Of a stretch of DNA of 64,000 nt, positions 38,441 through 48,952 are shown piece after piece. Position numbers and translations under genes: made by a program. The stretch covers positions 62,001 to 126,000 of the forward strand of contig NZ_JACJQJ010000001.1 in assembly GCF_014696615.1 (NCBI RefSeq), given 5' to 3'. The DNA is from Nostoc linckia FACHB-104. GTDB taxonomy: Bacteria > Cyanobacteriota > Cyanobacteriia > Cyanobacteriales > Nostocaceae. The number at the start of each line of letters is the position of its first letter. Position 1 is the stretch's first letter. The notes under the pieces were generated by a model. That model saw nothing but the letters and a program-made list of their open reading frames with translations. It ran no database searches and was not told the DNA's origin.

Positions 38441-41400
38441 ATGGAAGGCATTGCCATTATTGGCTTGGCTGGGCGGTTTCCAGGAGCTAAAAATATTGCG
38501 GAGTTTTGGCAGAATTTATGTAATGGAGTTGAAGCAATTTCTCAGTTCGCAGATGAAGATTTAATTGCTGCTGGTATAGATGCTTCATTACTCCAGAATC
38601 CTCAATATATAAAAGCAGGTGCGGTATTAGAAGATATTGATTTATTTGATGCTGGTTTCTTTGGTTTTAATCCCAAAGAAGCCGAAATGACAGATCCGCA
38701 ACATCGGTTATTTTTAGAATGTGCTTGGGAAGCATTAGAAAATGCTGGTTATAATGCCCAAAAATGTGAAGGTCGCATTGGAGTTTATGCTGGCGCTAGT
38801 TTAAATAATTACCTCAGTTTTAATCTCAATCTTGACCAAATTGGCTCAGTCAATAGTTTCCAGAAACTAATCGGAAATGATAAAGATTTTTTAGCTACCC
38901 GTGTTTCTTATAAATTAAATCTCACAGGGCCAAGTCTCACCATACAAACGGCTTGTTCGACTTCTTTAGTAGCCACTGCTTTAGCTTGTCAAAGCTTACT
39001 GAATTATCAATGTGATATGGCTTTGGCGGGTGGGGCTTCGATTCGGATACCCCAAAAAACAGGGTATTTACATCAAGAAGGAGGGATTTTATCACCTGAC
39101 GGTCATTGTCGCGCCTTTGATGCTCAAGCAAAAGGGACAGTAATTGGTAATGGCGTAGGAGTAGTGCTATTAAAACGGTTATCGAATGCGATCGCAGACG
39201 GCGATCATATTTATGCTGTAATCAAAGGTAGCGCTATCAATAACGATGGTTCGCTGAAAGTTGGCTATACAGCACCCAGCGTCAACGGACAAGCAGAAGC
39301 GATCGCGGAAGCAATCGCCCTAGCGGATATTGCACCTGATACAATCAGCTATATCGAAACCCACGGAACAGGAACAGCTTTAGGCGATCCGATTGAAATC
39401 TCTGCATTGACAAACGTGTTTCGGGCGGAGACTGAGAAAATAGGTTTTTGTGCCATCGGTTCTGTTAAAACCAATATTGGACATCTAGACGCAGCTGCTG
39501 GGGTGACAGGTTTAATTAAAACCGCTTTGGCTTTGCAACATCAGTTGATTCCTCCTAGCTTAAATTTTGAGCAGCCTAACCCAGAAATTGACTTTGCTCA
39601 TAGCCCTTTTTACGTCAATACGAAACTGGTTGAATGGAATGCAACTTCTACACCACGTCGTGCGGGTGTGAGTTCTTTAGGTATTGGTGGGACAAATGCT
39701 CATGTGATTTTGGAAGAAGCACCAATACAAGTCAAAAGTCAAAAGTCAAAAGGAGCCAGTGCGTTGGGCGGCTCTGCCGACTTGAAGCAACTGGCGTTCA
39801 AAAGAAAATATCAGCTGTTGTGTTTATCAGCTAAGACTGATTCGGCGTTGGGGGCGGCTACTAAAAATTTGGTTCAACATCTGAGACAGCATTCTGATGT
39901 GAATTTAGCAGATGTTGCTTACACATTGCAGGTAGGGCGTGGGGTGTTTAATTATCGGCGTGTTGTAGTGTGTCAAAGTACGGAAGAGGCAATTAACGCC
40001 CTGGAAACTCTCAATCCACAACAAGTATTAACTCACTTTCAGGAACCAATTCAACGCTCTATTACCTTGATGTTCCCTGGACAGGGCGCTCAGTATGTCA
40101 ATATGGGGCGAGAATTGTATGAGACTGAGCCGAAATTCCATGAACAGGTCGATGATTGTTGTTTGCTACTCGAACCACATCTAGGTTTAGATTTGCGATC
40201 GCTTATTTATCCCCAAGAGTCTACACAACAAACAGCAACCGAACAACTTCAGCAGACACAATTTGCACAACCAGCATTGTTTGTCATTGAATATGCTTTA
40301 GCTCAACTTTGGATGTCTTGGGGTATTTTGCCACAAGCAATGATTGGTCACAGTATTGGTGAATATGTAGCCGCTTGTCTTGCTGGCGTGATGTCTTTAG
40401 AAGATGCTTTAGCTTTGGTTGCTGTACGTGGACGACTCATGCAGCAAATGGCAACAGGTACAATGCTTTCTATCTCCGCATCAGCCGCAGAGGTAAAAAC
40501 TTTCCTCAACGAATATTTAGCTTTAGCCGCTAGTAATGCACCTTCTTTGTGTGTGGTTTCTGGAAGTTATGAAGCTATAGACAAACTTGCCGAAAATCTT
40601 ACAGGTAAAGGTATAGATTATCGCCGTTTGCATACTTCCCATGCTTTTCACTCCTACATGATGGAACCGATGTTAGAACCATTCATCACGGAACTGAAAA
40701 AAGTCAAATTTGACCCTCCTCAAATTCCCTTTATTTCTAATCTCACGGGTACTTGGATTTCAGCACAAGAAGCGACATCTCCAGATTATTGGGCGCAGCA
40801 TTTACGGCAAACAGTACAGTTTTCTGCTGGGTTATCGGTTTTGTTGCAAGCAAGTAATCGCATACTCTTAGAAGTAGGGCCAGGCCGTACTCTGTGTAGT
40901 CTGGTCAAACAACACACCCAAGAAGCCGCAGGACAAGTAATATTACCTTCCTTACGTCATCCCCAGGAAGAAAAATCAGATGTTGCGTTTTTACTCAACA
41001 TTTTAGGGCGGTTATGGTTAGCAGGTGTTGAAATTAATTGGTCTGGTTTTTATAGTCACGAACAGCGTTACCGCATACCTCTACCCACTTATCCCTTTGA
41101 ACGCCAGCATTACTGGATTGAACCAGAAAGACAAACTCAAGTATCTAATAAAAGTGAAAGCAAGCAGGGTAAAAATTCTCATATTAGCGACTGGTTTTAT
41201 ATTCCTTCTTGGAAGCGAGTTCCCCTGAGCAAAACAAGAGAATTTACCTCTGGTTACGCTCTCATTTTTGCAGATGAATATGGTGTAAGCTCACAAATTA
41301 TTCAACAACTAAAACAATTAAGACAGGATATAATTACTGTCAAATCAGGAAAAGAATTTAGTCAAATTGATAGCACTACATATACTATCAATCCTGCTCA

Positions 41401-43045
41401 AATAGATAATTATCATGATTTGATTGAACACTTACAAAAACATGATAAAATTATCAATAAAATTATCCATCTTTGGAGTTTAACCTCATCACCTAAGATA
41501 GATTGGGAGACTAGCCAAAATTTAGGTTTCTACAGCCTTGTTTATCTAGCACAAGCTATCGGGCAAAAACAAATTAGTAATCCCATTCAACTTTTGGTGA
41601 TTTCTAATCAACTGCATGACATCACAGGCAATGAAAGACTAGTGCCTGAAAAAACAACAATTTTAGGTGCTTGTAAAGTTATCCCACAAGAATATCAAAA
41701 TATTCATTGCCGTCTGGTTGATATTTGCTTAGGAACATCCACAAGCAACAGCTTTATTGAGCAATTAATAGCAGAATTAAACGCAGAATCAGAAGATGCA
41801 ATCATTGCCTATCGGAGTAATTATCGTTGGGTGCAAACCTTTGAACCTATTGCATTAGAAGCTGCTACCGAAGATAAAATCCGGTTGCGTCAAAGTGGAG
41901 TATACCTCATTACAGGTGGGATGGGAGGTATAGGTTTAGTTTTAGCTGAGTATTTAGCTCAAACTTTTCAAGCCAAACTGATTTTATTAGGACGTTCTCT
42001 CCCATCTCATCGCGAAAAAATCCAACAATTAGAAGCCTTAGGTGCAGAAGTATTAGTACTGGCTGCTGATGTGACGAATGAGGAACAGATGCAGAGTGCG
42101 ATCGCCCAATCTCTAGAACGCTTTGGTACAATTCACGGTGTCATCCATACTGCTGGTGTAGCGGGTGCTGGGATGATTCAACTCAAAACACCAGAAATTG
42201 CCGAAAAAGTTTTTGCACCTAAAGTTCAAGGAACAATAACTCTCAATAGTGTTCTCAAAAATATCAATTTAGACTTTTTAGTTCTTTGTTCATCTTTAAG
42301 TTCAATTCAAGGAGGATTTGGACAGGTAGATTATTGTGCTGCCAATACTTTCTTAGATGCCTTTGCTCATTGGAATACAACAACAAATCAAAGATTTACA
42401 GTTGCGATTAATTGGGATGCTTGGCAATCAGTTGGCATGGCAGTTAATACCAATGTTCCTGATGAATTGAAAAACTGGCGTAAAGAAACTTTAAAAAATG
42501 CTATTCTACCAATAGAAGGAGTAAATGCATTTAGCAGAATTTTGGCAAATTCTCTACCTCAAGTTATAGTTTCTACTCAAGATTTACAAGCAGGAATTGA
42601 GAAACTTAAACAACTGATATTATCTTTATCCTTTTCTCAAAAGCCAGTTAATTCTTGTCAAGTATCTGCCAGCAGACATGCACGCACTTTACAAGAAAAT
42701 ACATACGTAGCTCCTCGTAACGAAATTGAACAAACTATTGCCAATATTTGGGAAGAACTCATCGGTATTGAAAAAGTAGGGATTAATGATAACTTCTTTG
42801 AATTAGGAGGACATTCATTACTAGCGGTTCAAACTATTTCCCGTCTTCGAGAAGCTTTTCAAGTCGAATTACCGCTACGTACTCTCCTTTTTGATGCGCC
42901 AACAATTAGCGAACTAGCTAATGTGATTCTGGAACAACAACCAAAATCAGAAGAACTTGATCAAATTACCCAACTGTTAGCAGAAGTAGAAAACCTCTCC
43001 CAGGAAGAACTGCAAAAACAACTATCCCAAGAATCACCTAATTAG
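38441..43045 (+). CDS. Type I PKS module KS-AT-KR-ACP (cluster 2)
   Basis: About 1534 residues from the ATG; a TTG three codons upstream is less likely. KS: Cys172 in TACSTSL, ETHGTGTALGDP, TNIGH. AT: Ser638 in GHSIGE and HAFHS, predicting malonyl-CoA. KR: TGGMGGIG (from Thr1158) with Tyr1298 and Asn1302 in YCAAN. ACP: Ser1459 in LGGHSLL. No DH, ER or methyltransferase. It should extend the acyl-Ser thioester by one acetate unit and reduce the ketone, giving a statine-like 4-amino-3,5-dihydroxypentanoyl residue. The ACP looks PCP-like and passes the chain to the next C domain. A monooxygenase gene follows 70 bases downstream. Confidence 0.93.
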   Translation: MEGIAIIGLAGRFPGAKNIAEFWQNLCNGVEAISQFADEDLIAAGIDASLLQNPQYIKAGAVLEDIDLFDAGFFGFNPKEAEMTDPQHRLFLECAWEALENAGYNAQKCEGRIGVYAGASLNNYLSFNLNLDQIGSVNSFQKLIGNDKDFLATRVSYKLNLTGPSLTIQTACSTSLVATALACQSLLNYQCDMALAGGASIRIPQKTGYLHQEGGILSPDGHCRAFDAQAKGTVIGNGVGVVLLKRLSNAIADGDHIYAVIKGSAINNDGSLKVGYTAPSVNGQAEAIAEAIALADIAPDTISYIETHGTGTALGDPIEISALTNVFRAETEKIGFCAIGSVKTNIGHLDAAAGVTGLIKTALALQHQLIPPSLNFEQPNPEIDFAHSPFYVNTKLVEWNATSTPRRAGVSSLGIGGTNAHVILEEAPIQVKSQKSKGASALGGSADLKQLAFKRKYQLLCLSAKTDSALGAATKNLVQHLRQHSDVNLADVAYTLQVGRGVFNYRRVVVCQSTEEAINALETLNPQQVLTHFQEPIQRSITLMFPGQGAQYVNMGRELYETEPKFHEQVDDCCLLLEPHLGLDLRSLIYPQESTQQTATEQLQQTQFAQPALFVIEYALAQLWMSWGILPQAMIGHSIGEYVAACLAGVMSLEDALALVAVRGRLMQQMATGTMLSISASAAEVKTFLNEYLALAASNAPSLCVVSGSYEAIDKLAENLTGKGIDYRRLHTSHAFHSYMMEPMLEPFITELKKVKFDPPQIPFISNLTGTWISAQEATSPDYWAQHLRQTVQFSAGLSVLLQASNRILLEVGPGRTLCSLVKQHTQEAAGQVILPSLRHPQEEKSDVAFLLNILGRLWLAGVEINWSGFYSHEQRYRIPLPTYPFERQHYWIEPERQTQVSNKSESKQGKNSHISDWFYIPSWKRVPLSKTREFTSGYALIFADEYGVSSQIIQQLKQLRQDIITVKSGKEFSQIDSTTYTINPAQIDNYHDLIEHLQKHDKIINKIIHLWSLTSSPKIDWETSQNLGFYSLVYLAQAIGQKQISNPIQLLVISNQLHDITGNERLVPEKTTILGACKVIPQEYQNIHCRLVDICLGTSTSNSFIEQLIAELNAESEDAIIAYRSNYRWVQTFEPIALEAATEDKIRLRQSGVYLITGGMGGIGLVLAEYLAQTFQAKLILLGRSLPSHREKIQQLEALGAEVLVLAADVTNEEQMQSAIAQSLERFGTIHGVIHTAGVAGAGMIQLKTPEIAEKVFAPKVQGTITLNSVLKNINLDFLVLCSSLSSIQGGFGQVDYCAANTFLDAFAHWNTTTNQRFTVAINWDAWQSVGMAVNTNVPDELKNWRKETLKNAILPIEGVNAFSRILANSLPQVIVSTQDLQAGIEKLKQLILSLSFSQKPVNSCQVSASRHARTLQENTYVAPRNEIEQTIANIWEELIGIEKVGINDNFFELGGHSLLAVQTISRLREAFQVELPLRTLLFDAPTISELANVILEQQPKSEELDQITQLLAEVENLSQEELQKQLSQESPN

Positions 43046-43115
43046 TTAAATCAGTTTCATTTCTGTATTTCCTTCTTTGCATATCTGCGCCTTTGCATGA
43101 AACTTCCCTAAAAAT

Positions 43116-44204
43116 ATGGAATTTAGCATCCTCTACTTTTCCGGTGACGGCTCAACAATTGAATTAGATAAATATCAACTGTTACTAGAAACCGCTAAAC
43201 TTGCCGATAAAAATGGATTTTCAGCAGTATGGACTCCCGAACGTCATTTTCATGCTTTTGGGGGTTTGTATCCAAATCCCTCGGTGATTAGTGCAGCTTT
43301 AGCAATGGTGACAGAGAATATTCAACTCAGATCGGGTAGTATTGTTATGCCATTACAACATCCAGTTAGAGTTGCTGAAGAGTGGGCAGTAGTTGATAAC
43401 TTATCTGGTGGGAGAGTAGGACTATCTTTTGCACCAGGTTGGCACGCTGATGATTTTTTATTACGTCCAGAAAATTATGCCGAACGTAAAGCAGTAATGT
43501 GGCGTGACATCGAAGTTTTACTACAACTTTGGCAGGGTGAAGAAATTGAATTTAGGAATGGCTCAGGTAATCAAGTTAAAGTCAAAACATTTCCCCGTCC
43601 AGTACAATCTCAAATACCAATTTGGATTACTTGCCAAGCTGACTCTACATTTATTGGTGCAGGTAAAATAGGCGCTAATGTTTTAACTTCTTTGTTATAT
43701 GCGACTATTGATGATTTAGCGAACCAAATATCTTTATACCGTCGTACTTTAGCTGAATATGGACACAATCCCAAAAGCTACAAAGTATCTTTGATGATGC
43801 ATACTTACATAGGAGATAATGAACAATTAGTTAAGCAACAAGTCAAGCAACCTTTTTGTAATTATCTCAAAACACATTTTGGCTTAGTGGAGAACTTAGC
43901 TAAACGCATCAATTTTCAATTCAACCCCGAAAGTTTTAACGAAGACGACAGACAACAGCTTTTAGAATTTGCCTTTGAGCGATATTTTCAGCAGGGTAGA
44001 GTTTTAATTGGTACAGCAGAAAATTGTCATCAAACCATTGCCCGTCTTCAAGAAATTGGTGTAGATGAAATAGCCTGTCTCGTAGATTTTGGTTTAGAGT
44101 TTAAAACAGTGATGACAAGCTTAGATAAATTAACAGATTTTAAGCAAAACTATCAGCTAATAAAAGATGCTAGCAGATATTCAACTTTAAGCTTATTTGG
44201 GTGA
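43116..44204 (+). CDS. FMN-dependent luciferase-like monooxygenase (MupA/Atu3671-type)
   Basis: 362 residues forming one luciferase-like TIM barrel: MEFSILYFSGDGS at the N-terminus, WTPERHFHAFGGLYPNPSVISAALA, LRSGSIVMPLQHPVRVAEEWAVVDNLSGGRVGLSFAPGWHADDF. This is the subfamily found inside NRPS/PKS clusters (named after MupA and Atu3671), which hydroxylates carrier-bound chains using reduced FMN and O2. It lies between the PKS and the next NRPS, 6 bases before the latter, so the likely substrate is the PKS-extended unit (for example alpha-hydroxylation). The exact site of oxidation cannot be read from sequence. A flavin reductase would be supplied from elsewhere. Confidence 0.88.
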   Translation: MEFSILYFSGDGSTIELDKYQLLLETAKLADKNGFSAVWTPERHFHAFGGLYPNPSVISAALAMVTENIQLRSGSIVMPLQHPVRVAEEWAVVDNLSGGRVGLSFAPGWHADDFLLRPENYAERKAVMWRDIEVLLQLWQGEEIEFRNGSGNQVKVKTFPRPVQSQIPIWITCQADSTFIGAGKIGANVLTSLLYATIDDLANQISLYRRTLAEYGHNPKSYKVSLMMHTYIGDNEQLVKQQVKQPFCNYLKTHFGLVENLAKRINFQFNPESFNEDDRQQLLEFAFERYFQQGRVLIGTAENCHQTIARLQEIGVDEIACLVDFGLEFKTVMTSLDKLTDFKQNYQLIKDASRYSTLSLFG

Positions 44205-44210
44205 TTAGTT

Positions 44211-47200
44211 GTGAAAGATATTAATTCCAGAATTGCCGCCTTATCTCCCGAACAAAGAGCATTATTTGAACTGCGGCTGAAGCAGAAAAATTTACAGATT
44301 AAAAAATCAACATCAATTTCTCAAAGAACAGCATCCGATATTTTGTCTTTATCGCTAACTCAAGAAAGATTGTGGCTACTACATCAGATACAGCCAGATA
44401 CACCTTTATATAATGAATCCAGCCTATTGCATTTTACAGGTCTTCTCAACACTCTGGCTTTAGAAAAAAGTATTAATGCAATTATTAAAAGGCACGAAAT
44501 TCTTCGCACTAGTTTTCAGATGGTAGACGAGCAAACTTTACAAGTAATTGCTCCTGCGATCGCATTTACCCTAACCAATATAGAATTACCCACATCATCA
44601 GCAGCAGAAGTCAACCAAATTGTTACAGAAAATGCTCGTCAACCTTTTGATTTGAGCCAAGCACCACTATTTAGAGGTACACTAATTCGTCTGAGTGAGC
44701 AAGAACATATTCTGCTACTCACTAAGCATCACATCATTTCTGATGGTTGGTCATGGCAAATCTTTTATCGAGAGTTAGCAGCACTATATCAAGGCTTCTG
44801 TCAGGATAGTCCAGCAACCTTGCCAAAATTACCAATTCAGTATGCAGACTTTGCACTGTGGCAAAGACAATATTTAAATGAGAAATCGCATCAGTTGACA
44901 TACTGGAAACAACAACTTCAAGATGCGCCGCCAATTCTCAATCTACCAACAGATTATCCTCGCCCTGCACAGCAGAGTTTCCAAGGTGCGCGTGCCACTA
45001 TTGTAATTGAGCAAGCGATCGCAGATGCACTAAAGTCTTTCAGCCAACAAGAAGGCGTGACCCTGTTCATGGTATTGCTAGCAGCGTTTAAAACCTTGCT
45101 TTACCGTTACACAGGACAGACTGACTTATTAGTTGGGACTCCCGTTGCAAACCGCACTCACAGCGAAATTGAAAATTTACTTGGATGCTTCGTTAACACT
45201 TTAGTTCTCCGCACCGATGTATCTGGAGAACCGAGTTTTCGAGAGTTGGTAAAGCGAGTTCGTGATACAGCTTTAGCTGCTTATACTCATCAAGAATATC
45301 CCTTTGAACAGTTAGTCAAAGAACTACAACCCGAACGAACATTAAGCCATACTCCCCTATTTCAGGTGATGTTCGTCTTCCAAGATGCGCCAATGTTAGC
45401 CCTACAACTGCCGAATTTAACTTTGGCTCCTTTGATGGTAGATAACGGAACTGCTAAGTTTGATTTGACATTGTATGTGGAAGATACAAAACAAGGGCTA
45501 ATCGGCTTTTTGGAATACAACAGCGAGTTATTTCATGGTGAAACCATTAACAGGATGGTGGGGCATTTTCAAACTATATTAGAGGGGATAATTGCAGATT
45601 GCGATCGCTCTATTTCTAATTTGCCATTATTAACACCGGTTGAACAACATCAGTTATTAGTAGAATTTAATCAAAATACTATAGAAATTCCTCATAGCCA
45701 GCTTGAAAGATGTCTACATCATTTGATTGAAGAGCAAGTAGAAAAGACACCTGATGCTATTGCTGTAGTTTTTGCAAATAAAAAGCTGACTTATCGAGAA
45801 CTAAATAATAGTGCCAATCAATTAGCACATTACTTACAATTTTTAGGAATTAAAGCAGAGGAGCGTGTTTGCATTTGTTTAGAACGCTCTATAGAAATGG
45901 TAGTGGGACTGTTGGGAATATTAAAAGCTGGTGGGGCTTATGTTCCGGTAGATCCTAATTATCCTCTAGAGCGATTGAATTTCCTGTTAGAAGATTCTCA
46001 AGCACCACTCTTATTAACACAGCAAAACATATTAACCAAACTGCCAACATATCAAGGTCAAGTTATCTGTTTAGATAGCGATTGGGAAAAGATAGAAAAG
46101 TACAGCAAAAATAACCCAAATACCAAAATCATACCTGATAATTTGGCTTATATCATTTACACCTCTGGTTCTACAGGGAAACCAAAAGGAGCAATGAACA
46201 CGCACCGAGGGATTTGTAATCGTCTTCTCTGGATGCAAAAAGTCTATCAGCTAACAGTTAGTGATGCTGTACTTCAGAAAACTCCTTTTAGTTTTGATGT
46301 CTCAGTTTGGGAATTTTTCTGGACTCTTAGCACAGGCGCTCGTTTGGTAATTGCAAAACCAGAAGGGCATAAAGATAGTGCATATTTAACCAACGTAATT
46401 GCTGAAGAAAATATTACTACTCTGCATTTTGTACCTGCAATGCTTCAGGTATTTTTAGAAGCACCTGGACTAGAAAAAATAAAATCTATCAAGCGGGTTA
46501 TTTGTAGTGGAGAGGCTTTAGCTTTCGCACTTCAACAACGCTTTTTTGATATTTTAGATGCCGAACTACATAATCTTTATGGCCCCACAGAAGCAGCAAT
46601 TGATGTGACATTCTGGAAGTGCCAAAAAGAAAGTGATAAATCTATAGTTCCGATTGGTCGCCCCATTGCTAACACCCAAATTTATTTATTAGATCCACAT
46701 TTGCAACCAGTACCTATTGGTGTTGCAGGAGAATTATATATTGGTGGGATTGGAGTAGCCAGGGGATATTTAAATCGCCCAGATTTGACCAATGAAAAAT
46801 TTATTTCTAATCCTTTTAGTGAAGAACCACAAAGTCGGCTTTATAAAACAGGAGATTTAGCTAGATATTTACCAGATGGCAACATTGAATATTTAGGCAG
46901 AATAGATCATCAAGTAAAGATTCGAGGTTTTCGGATTGAATTAGGAGAGATTGAAACAGTCTTAGGTCAACATCCGGCTGTGCAAGAAGCTGTTGTGCTT
47001 GTACAGGAAAATCAATCTCTTATAGCTTATATAGTCTTTGATAAAAACACTACAAATTCTAGTAACAAACTGCGAAGTTATCTACAGCAACAGTTGCCAG
47101 AATACATGATTCCTTCTGCTTTTGTGGTGCTAAATCACTTACCCTTAACACCAAACGGTAAAGTAGACCGCAAAGCATTACCAGTGCCAGAGAAAACCCG

Positions 47201-48938
47201 TCCTGAACTCGAACAAACCTTTGTTGCTCCTCGTAACCCAACTGAGGAAATGTTAGCAGGAATTTGGGTGAAAATCCTGGGAGTAGAGCAAGTAGGCATT
47301 CATGATAACTTTTTTGAATTAGGTGGACATTCTTTATTAGCGACTCAGGTAATTTCCCAAGTACGAAAAGTTTTTGGGATAGAAATACCGCTACGTAATC
47401 TATTTGCATCACCTACAGTAGCTGAACTTGCTAAACATATAGAGACAGTAATTAAGGCTCAACCTGAATTTAATTCAGTTCCTTCTCTAGTACCTGTTGA
47501 CCGCAATCAAGAATTACCACTGTCTTTTTCTCAACAAAGATTATGGTTTCTTCATCAATTAGATCCGGAATCAACAGCTTACAATGGCTCTGATTTAGTA
47601 CAGATGCAAGGTACACTAAATTTAGCAGCATTAGAAGAAAGTATTAATGAAATTTTCAGACGGCATGAAGTTTTACGGACTTGCTTTGCAGTTTTTCAAG
47701 GACTAGCAATTCAGAAGATTATTCCTGAGTTGAGAATATCTCTACCAATCGTAGATTTACAGCATTTACCAATAGTTGAAAGAGCACAAGAAGTACAAAG
47801 GCTAGAGGTAGAAAATGCCCAGCAGCCATTTGATTTGACACAAGCACCATTGCTGCGTTTATTGCTTTTGCGTCTAACGGAAGAAGAACACATCTTGTTA
47901 GTGACAATGCACCATATTATCTCTGATGCTTGGTCAGCAGGAGTATTTATCCATGAGGTGTCAGCACTTTACGAAGCTTTTTTAACGGGGAAACCTTCTC
48001 TGCTACCGGAGTTACCAATTCAATATGCTGATTATGCAGTGTGGCAACACCACTATTTACAAAGAGAAAGGCTTGATAGTCAATTAGCTTACTGGAAGCA
48101 GCAGTTAGAAAATGCAAAGACACTATTAGAATTACCGACAGATAAACCGCGTACCCAATTACAAACCTCTTTAGGTAAAAAACACTCCTTTACCCTATCT
48201 GCACAACTATCTAATCATCTTAAATCTCTTAGTCAGCAAGAAGGTGTCACTTTATTTATGACTCTGCTGTCAGCTTTTAATACTTTGCTATATCACTATA
48301 CGAAGCAAGAAGATATCCTTGTCGGTTCACCTATCGCTAACCGTAGTCATAGTGAATTAGAAGGGTTAATTGGATTTTTTGTCAACACTCTAGTATTACG
48401 TACTAAACTCTCTCATAACCTCAGCTTTAAAGAGTTATTACAACAGGTACGAGAAACATCTTTAGGAGCTTATGCACACCAAGACTTAGCTTTTGAGAAG
48501 TTAGTAGCCGAACTACAACCAGAGCGCCATTTAAATCATTCACCACTATTTCAAGTATGGTTTGTCCTGCAAAATACTCCTAAATCAAACCTACAACTAG
48601 AGGGTCTAAATCTCAGATTTTTGGAAAGCGAAAGTACTACTGTTCGCCATGACTTAAAGCTGCAATTTACAGAAACAGCAGAAGGAATACAAGGTTTTTT
48701 TGAATATAAAACAGATTTATTTCATGCAACTACTATTACCCGCATGGCAGTTGTTTTAGAAACATTACTAACAACCGTTGTAGAACAGCCTGATATTAGA
48801 ATTGAGCAACTAGTACAACTATTACAGGAAACCGAAAAACAACAGCAAATTGCCCAAAACCAAGAATTACAACAAACGCGAATTCAGAAATTAGGCAAAA
48901 TTGGACGCAAGACGGTTAGTGGCAAAATCGAATCATAA
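44211..48938 (+). CDS. NRPS C-A-PCP-C (cluster 2)
   Basis: 1575 residues, GTG start. C1 has HHIISDGWS (His173/His174). The A pocket reads D-V-W-H-I-S-L-I-D, again serine, and the domain is very similar to that of the initiation NRPS. PCP Ser1041 (GGHSLL). A second C domain (about 1075-1530) has HHIISDAW (His1234/His1235): both His are kept but the usual Gly of DG is Ala. It ends the protein and must condense onto the PCP of the downstream protein, which itself starts with a non-catalytic C-like domain. The C-terminal tail (KLGKIGRKTVS) resembles the first residues of the next gene's product (LKTFKRKSIPVS), hinting at an old fusion or a shared docking motif. Confidence 0.92.
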   Translation: MKDINSRIAALSPEQRALFELRLKQKNLQIKKSTSISQRTASDILSLSLTQERLWLLHQIQPDTPLYNESSLLHFTGLLNTLALEKSINAIIKRHEILRTSFQMVDEQTLQVIAPAIAFTLTNIELPTSSAAEVNQIVTENARQPFDLSQAPLFRGTLIRLSEQEHILLLTKHHIISDGWSWQIFYRELAALYQGFCQDSPATLPKLPIQYADFALWQRQYLNEKSHQLTYWKQQLQDAPPILNLPTDYPRPAQQSFQGARATIVIEQAIADALKSFSQQEGVTLFMVLLAAFKTLLYRYTGQTDLLVGTPVANRTHSEIENLLGCFVNTLVLRTDVSGEPSFRELVKRVRDTALAAYTHQEYPFEQLVKELQPERTLSHTPLFQVMFVFQDAPMLALQLPNLTLAPLMVDNGTAKFDLTLYVEDTKQGLIGFLEYNSELFHGETINRMVGHFQTILEGIIADCDRSISNLPLLTPVEQHQLLVEFNQNTIEIPHSQLERCLHHLIEEQVEKTPDAIAVVFANKKLTYRELNNSANQLAHYLQFLGIKAEERVCICLERSIEMVVGLLGILKAGGAYVPVDPNYPLERLNFLLEDSQAPLLLTQQNILTKLPTYQGQVICLDSDWEKIEKYSKNNPNTKIIPDNLAYIIYTSGSTGKPKGAMNTHRGICNRLLWMQKVYQLTVSDAVLQKTPFSFDVSVWEFFWTLSTGARLVIAKPEGHKDSAYLTNVIAEENITTLHFVPAMLQVFLEAPGLEKIKSIKRVICSGEALAFALQQRFFDILDAELHNLYGPTEAAIDVTFWKCQKESDKSIVPIGRPIANTQIYLLDPHLQPVPIGVAGELYIGGIGVARGYLNRPDLTNEKFISNPFSEEPQSRLYKTGDLARYLPDGNIEYLGRIDHQVKIRGFRIELGEIETVLGQHPAVQEAVVLVQENQSLIAYIVFDKNTTNSSNKLRSYLQQQLPEYMIPSAFVVLNHLPLTPNGKVDRKALPVPEKTRPELEQTFVAPRNPTEEMLAGIWVKILGVEQVGIHDNFFELGGHSLLATQVISQVRKVFGIEIPLRNLFASPTVAELAKHIETVIKAQPEFNSVPSLVPVDRNQELPLSFSQQRLWFLHQLDPESTAYNGSDLVQMQGTLNLAALEESINEIFRRHEVLRTCFAVFQGLAIQKIIPELRISLPIVDLQHLPIVERAQEVQRLEVENAQQPFDLTQAPLLRLLLLRLTEEEHILLVTMHHIISDAWSAGVFIHEVSALYEAFLTGKPSLLPELPIQYADYAVWQHHYLQRERLDSQLAYWKQQLENAKTLLELPTDKPRTQLQTSLGKKHSFTLSAQLSNHLKSLSQQEGVTLFMTLLSAFNTLLYHYTKQEDILVGSPIANRSHSELEGLIGFFVNTLVLRTKLSHNLSFKELLQQVRETSLGAYAHQDLAFEKLVAELQPERHLNHSPLFQVWFVLQNTPKSNLQLEGLNLRFLESESTTVRHDLKLQFTETAEGIQGFFEYKTDLFHATTITRMAVVLETLLTTVVEQPDIRIEQLVQLLQETEKQQQIAQNQELQQTRIQKLGKIGRKTVSGKIES

Positions 48939-48952
48939 TTAGGCAGCGAGTG

